From Penaeus vannamei (taxonomy: Eukaryota > Arthropoda > Malacostraca > Decapoda > Penaeidae), in contig NC_091578.1 of assembly GCF_042767895.1 (NCBI RefSeq), positions 25,594,832-25,604,831 on the forward strand: DNA of 10,000 nt, given 5' to 3'. Each line of letters opens with the position of its first letter. The first letter of the stretch is position 1. Positions 7,157 to 10,000 of the stretch are shown here, one piece after another. The notes beneath the pieces are model-generated. The model saw only the letters and a list, made by a program, of their open reading frames with translations, ran no database searches and was not told the origin of the DNA. The position numbers were made by a program, and so were the translations under genes.

Positions 7157-7191
<35 letters not shown>
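7157..7191. repeat. A35 homopolymer
   Basis: Thirty-five uninterrupted A follow CTGCTTTTTGC and precede TCTTAAGCCG. This could be the poly(A) tail of a retroposed sequence inserted on the plus strand, with the unique island upstream as its body. However, no AATAAA lies just upstream and I found no flanking target-site duplication. Homopolymer growth is the alternative. Confidence 0.95.
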
Positions 7192-7196
<5 letters not shown>

Positions 7197-7377
7197 AGCC
7201 GATGGCCTCTGTACAGCTGGTGTGGATTTCAGTAAATACCAGTTATTTTTTTATATGGATGAACCCAGTCGATTTGGCAATGCCATCTAACACGTATTGT
7301 GCTATCGGAATTTTGGTATATTACATAATAAGCTGTAGTGTGAATTTACTGTTATTATACTGTTTTGTTAATATTAC
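7192..7377. other. Unique spacer, no gene seen
   Basis: Mixed sequence of about 185 bp lies between the A35 run and the next trinucleotide block. A plus-strand frame crosses it (7127-7462), but that frame runs through the homopolymer as poly-Lys and into the repeat as Ile/Leu, so it is not credible. Confidence 0.5.
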
Positions 7378-7800
7378 CATTGTGGATGTTATCATCATTA
7401 TTATTACGATGCTTTTCATTATCATTATTATCATTGTTGCGGTTTACTTGTTGTTATTGTAATTATCATTTTCATTATCCTCCTCCTCATTATTGTTACC
7501 ATTATCACCAATTTCGTCATCACTATTGTTATTATAATTCGTATAAATATTCTTGTTGTTTTTCTTCTTCTTTTCAACATCATTATCATCATTATCATTA
7601 TAATTTTCATTATTACTATCAATATTATCGTTATCATTAGCATCATCATCAGCAATATATTATTATGATTATCATTACTATTATCATCATTGTCATCAAT
7701 ATCATCATTGCCATTGTTATTACTACTATTTATACTATCATATTGTCGTTATCATCATCATTGTCGTCATCTTTATCATTACAATATCATTATAATCAAA
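7378..7800. repeat. Degenerate (ATT/ATC)n trinucleotide block
   Basis: About 420 bp of ATT, ATC, GTT and TTC-type triplets, with a local TCCTCCTCCTC at about 7479-7489 and TTTCTTCTTCTTTT near 7560. It carries Ile/Tyr/His or Met/Ile ORFs only. It is followed after about 45 bp by a tract of opposite strand bias (purines on the plus strand). Confidence 0.9.
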
Positions 7801-7844
7801 AGTCACTTTTTCCTCCATTTTAGAATAAATCACTTGGTGCAATA

Positions 7845-8145
7845 TGAAGAAGACAAAGAAACGAAGAAAATAAAAAGAAGCAGAAGTAGTAGTAGGAGAA
7901 GAAAAATGAGAAGAAGAAGAAGAAGAAGAAACAGAAGAAGAAGAGGAAGGAGAAGGAGAAAGAGAAGAAGAAGGAGGAGGAGGAAAAAAATTATTATAAG
8001 AAGAAAGAGGAGAAGAAAAATAAAAAAAGGAGAAAAAAATTAAAATAGAAGTATAACATAAGACAAATAAAAACAAAACCGGAAAAGGAAGCCACTTCAC
8101 CCCTCAAAAGAAAAGAAAAGAAAAAAGAGGAAGAACAGAAAATGA
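7845..8145. repeat. Polypurine (GAA/GGA)n tract ending in (AAAAG)n
   Basis: The plus strand is mostly A and G from about 7845, with (GAA)n at about 7910-7930, GAAGGAGAAGG words at 7940-7975 and A-rich GAAAAATAAAAAAGG to 8050. A short less biased stretch at 8052-8105 precedes three AAAAG units at 8106-8120. The Arg/Lys plus ORF and Ser/Phe minus ORF are translations of the tract. Confidence 0.85.
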
Positions 8146-8370
8146 TTAAAAAACAAGCAACATGCAGGAACCATACAGACTTCTGTCTCCCATCTCCTTT
8201 GGCCCAGCATCCGACCCTCGTTCCTCCACCTCTCTCTTTCTCTCTCTCCCGCTTTCTTTTTTTCTTTCTCTCCCTCTCTCTCTTTCTCTCTTTCTCTCTC
8301 CCTCTGTCTCTGTCTGTCTTTCTCTCTCTCTCCCTCTGTCTCTTTGCCTCTCTCTTTCTCTCTCTTTCTC

Positions 8371-8523
<153 letters not shown>

Positions 8524-8541
8524 CCTCCCTCCCTCTCCCTC

Positions 8542-8581
8542 TCCCCGATGGGTCTGAGGGACAGCGGGTGTCCACAGTGAC
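8542..8581 (+). repeat. 40-bp direct repeat flanking (CT)n, copy 2
   Basis: Second copy of the unit, exactly 171 bp downstream of copy 1 and on the other side of the 110-bp (TC)55 run. Because both copies are preceded by CT-rich DNA ending CTCTCC and followed by CTCTCTC, the whole may be a higher-order repeat of CT tract plus 40-bp unit. Confidence 0.93.
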
Positions 8582-8689
8582 CTCTCTCTCCACTTCTCTT
8601 TCTCTCTGTCTCAGCCTCTTCGGATGTGCTGAATCACTTCCTATTGTAGATTTTCCAGCTTTTCTACTCGTCTGAGAGGCCTCGGGTCT

Positions 8690-8811
8690 GTTATTTTTTT
8701 TATAATCTTTATGATTTTTCTTTTTCGTCTATGTATTTCTATTTCATTTATTAAACTATTCGTTCACTTGTATTTTTTTTATCTCTTTTTTTTTTTTGGG
8801 GGGGGAGGGGG
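8690..8811. repeat. T-rich tract ending in T12-G8-A-G5
   Basis: The tract is T-rich with T8-T9 runs and ends in T12 (8786-8797) immediately followed by G8 (8798-8805), A and G5 (8807-8811). The abrupt T-to-G homopolymer junction is seen directly. Before it, 8613-8690 is short unique sequence without a gene signal. Confidence 0.75.
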
Positions 8812-8814
8812 TGT

Positions 8815-9070
8815 ATGATTAGTAAGGTCGTTTTTTAAGGACGGACTACCGGTGTATTGCGTGTATAATCTGGAGGCCTTGGCTGTGTTCGGGATTTCAG
8901 CGCTGGACGCGGCAACTCGGGAGTCTATTTCTAGCGCTTAACCGCTAGGAACCTTCTCAGAAAGGGGATCTGTAGGTCATTTGAGAATAGGTTGCCGGTG
9001 AAGATGATTATGTAAGTACACAAGTAATGCAGTAGATATATGTTTATTGTTAATGTTATTTATTATTTTG
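8815..9070. other. Unique GC-richer island with a hairpin
   Basis: The island has mixed composition, for example GCGCTGGACGCGGCAACTCG at about 8900-8919. A perfect 6-bp inverted repeat, CTAGCG (8931-8936) and CGCTAG (8943-8948), flanks a CTTAAC loop, and outer TT/AA pairs extend it to 8928-8951 with one T-G wobble. On the minus strand the core reads AGCGGTTAAGCG, similar to a tRNA A-box region, but no complete cloverleaf or B box follows. No ORF of interest. Confidence 0.45.
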
Positions 9071-9205
9071 GTGTGTGTTAGTGTGTATGTTATAAAGATA
9101 AGTGCAAGAAATTCGATGATAACAAAGCTTAATTTGTAACACACAGACATACATTCATAAATATGTGTGTGATTGTGTGTGTGTGTTTGTGTGTGCGTGT
9201 GCATG
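9071..9205. repeat. Interrupted (GT)n with a short (CA)n counter-arm
   Basis: GTGTGTGTTAGTGTGTATG at about 9071-9089 and a longer interrupted (GT)n at 9164-9203 flank unique sequence. A CA-type stretch (ACACACAGACATACATTCAT, about 9139-9158) lies just before the second GT run, so the two can pair as an imperfect hairpin around CATAAATATG. The His-Thr ORF on the minus strand is an artefact. Confidence 0.8.
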
Positions 9206-9835
9206 TGCATAAATAAAATGTTTCAAATAATGTGAAAGGGTGAATATAGATAGCAAAAGGAATTTAGATTTCTCAATTCCCATAGCTACGACCACTTTGT
9301 CTGCCTGGGTGTTCGTATGTTGCAACCAGACATTTCTGTCTAGATGCGATTGTTATGCAACAGGATTTCACACTATTATTGAAGTAAATCAATATATTTT
9401 TTTAACTTCCTGATTTTAAATACCTCAGCACATGACTGAGAGCACAACAGTAATTATGATGTCGTCATACAATTATCTGAAAATAGGATCAGAGTTCAGA
9501 GAATGCTTTTACCACATATTGTCCGATTTCGCTATTTGAAGAACTGTCATCCAAATATAGTAATAATTATAACTAAGAAAATTAATACTCATCATTTATG
9601 TAACCCCCTCGTGAAGCACATGATAATGCATGACAGTTAGATAAAAAGTGGTAAGTATGAATGACAAGAAAAATTCAATGTTCGTCTTATAAAATTGCAA
9701 AGAGAAATGTAGATAATATTCACTCACTTAAATCCCACTTCAATTTCACTCTTCCTGTAACTTGCAGAGAGAGCAAATGGATATATTTGTCTATATTGTC
9801 TACAAGTATATTTATCTCCAAATCTGTTTGTCATT
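9206..9835. other. AT-rich unique DNA without a supported gene
   Basis: About 630 bp, the longest stretch without obvious repeats. It holds AATAAA at about 9212 and a T7 run near 9398. A 76-codon plus frame starts at ATG 9661 (MTRKIQCSSYKIAKRNVDNI) and ends at 9891, but its last third is the translation of the TCTG/TCTA repeat, and no domain is recognised, so I do not call it a gene. Confidence 0.5.
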
Positions 9836-10000
9836 TCATTTGTCTGTCTGTCCCCTTATATATCTGCCTGCCTGCTAATATATCCCTCTAACTGTGTATA
9901 CTCGTATGTCTATCGAACCGTCTATCTATGTGTCTGTCACTATATCTGTCAGTTTACCTATCTATCAGTCTGCTCCTTTCTATCTATCTATCAATCTGTC
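9836..10000. repeat. Degenerate (TCTG/TCTA)n tetranucleotide repeat, runs off the window
   Basis: TCTGTCTGTCC, CTGCCTGCCTGC, TCTATCTATG and CTATCTATCTATCAATCTG-type words fill the last 165 bp, with many substitutions. The array continues past the end of the window, so its full length is unknown. Confidence 0.85.

Noticed and set aside
9661..9891. 76-codon plus-strand ORF starting MTRKIQCSS
   Set aside because: The C-terminal third is tetranucleotide repeat translation, and no family or splice context is visible.

Overview
The window looks like intergenic or intronic DNA from a eukaryote with an extreme load of simple repeats. I find no protein-coding gene, rRNA, tRNA or CRISPR array that I can support with confidence. 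About two thirds of the bases lie in microsatellites, minisatellites or strand-biased low-complexity tracts: degenerate (AAT/GAT)n and (ATT/ATC)n, long (GGA/GAA)n purine tracts, (CA)n, a 110-bp pure (CT)n, poly(A), and degenerate (TCTA/TCTG)n. Abundant long AAT, CA, CT and GAA repeats with short unique islands between them fit penaeid shrimp genomes, which are known for unusually high microsatellite content. That assignment is inference from repeat style; another decapod or a different repeat-rich invertebrate is possible. Poly-A runs, T/C-rich splice-acceptor-like strings and the lack of compact ORFs argue against bacteria, archaea or viruses.

Layout. 1-960: a GGTAAT-type hexamer repeat, then a large (AAT/GAT)n block with an 89-bp pure core, whose strand polarity flips near 825. 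1080-1390: a unique island with a good 3' splice-site-like string and an open frame. 1391-1990: (ATT/ATC)n. 2003-2055: A-rich tract. 2160-2875: polypurine tract containing a 78-bp tandem duplication. 2912-3050: a 75-bp duplication. 3051-3146: unique island. 3188-3856: a 47-60-bp minisatellite of about 12 units. 3940-4637: mostly unique DNA with one short lysine-rich ORF. 4638-5410: two (CA)n loci flanking a GC-richer island. 5723-6155: (ATT)n. 6180-6797: a very regular 26-bp minisatellite of about 24 units. 6798-7156: unique GC-richer island ending at an A35 run. 7378-7800: (ATT/ATC)n. 7845-8145: polypurine. 8222-8640: (CT)n with a 40-bp unit repeated at an offset of 171 bp. 8690-9070: T-rich tract, T12G8 and a unique island with a hairpin. 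9071-9205: (GT)n. 9206-9835: AT-rich unique DNA. 9836-10000: tetranucleotide repeat.

No genes act together here. Almost all long ORFs are translations of repeats (poly-Ile, Leu/Phe/Ser, Cys-Val, His-Thr, Ser-Leu) and have no value as proteins. The best leads are the two minisatellites, which carry regularly spaced transcription-factor-like motifs (CATTCC and TGATAAG); the 40-bp unit repeated around the (CT)n tract; the two local tandem duplications; and several unique islands that could hold small exons. I saw no convincing previously undescribed system.
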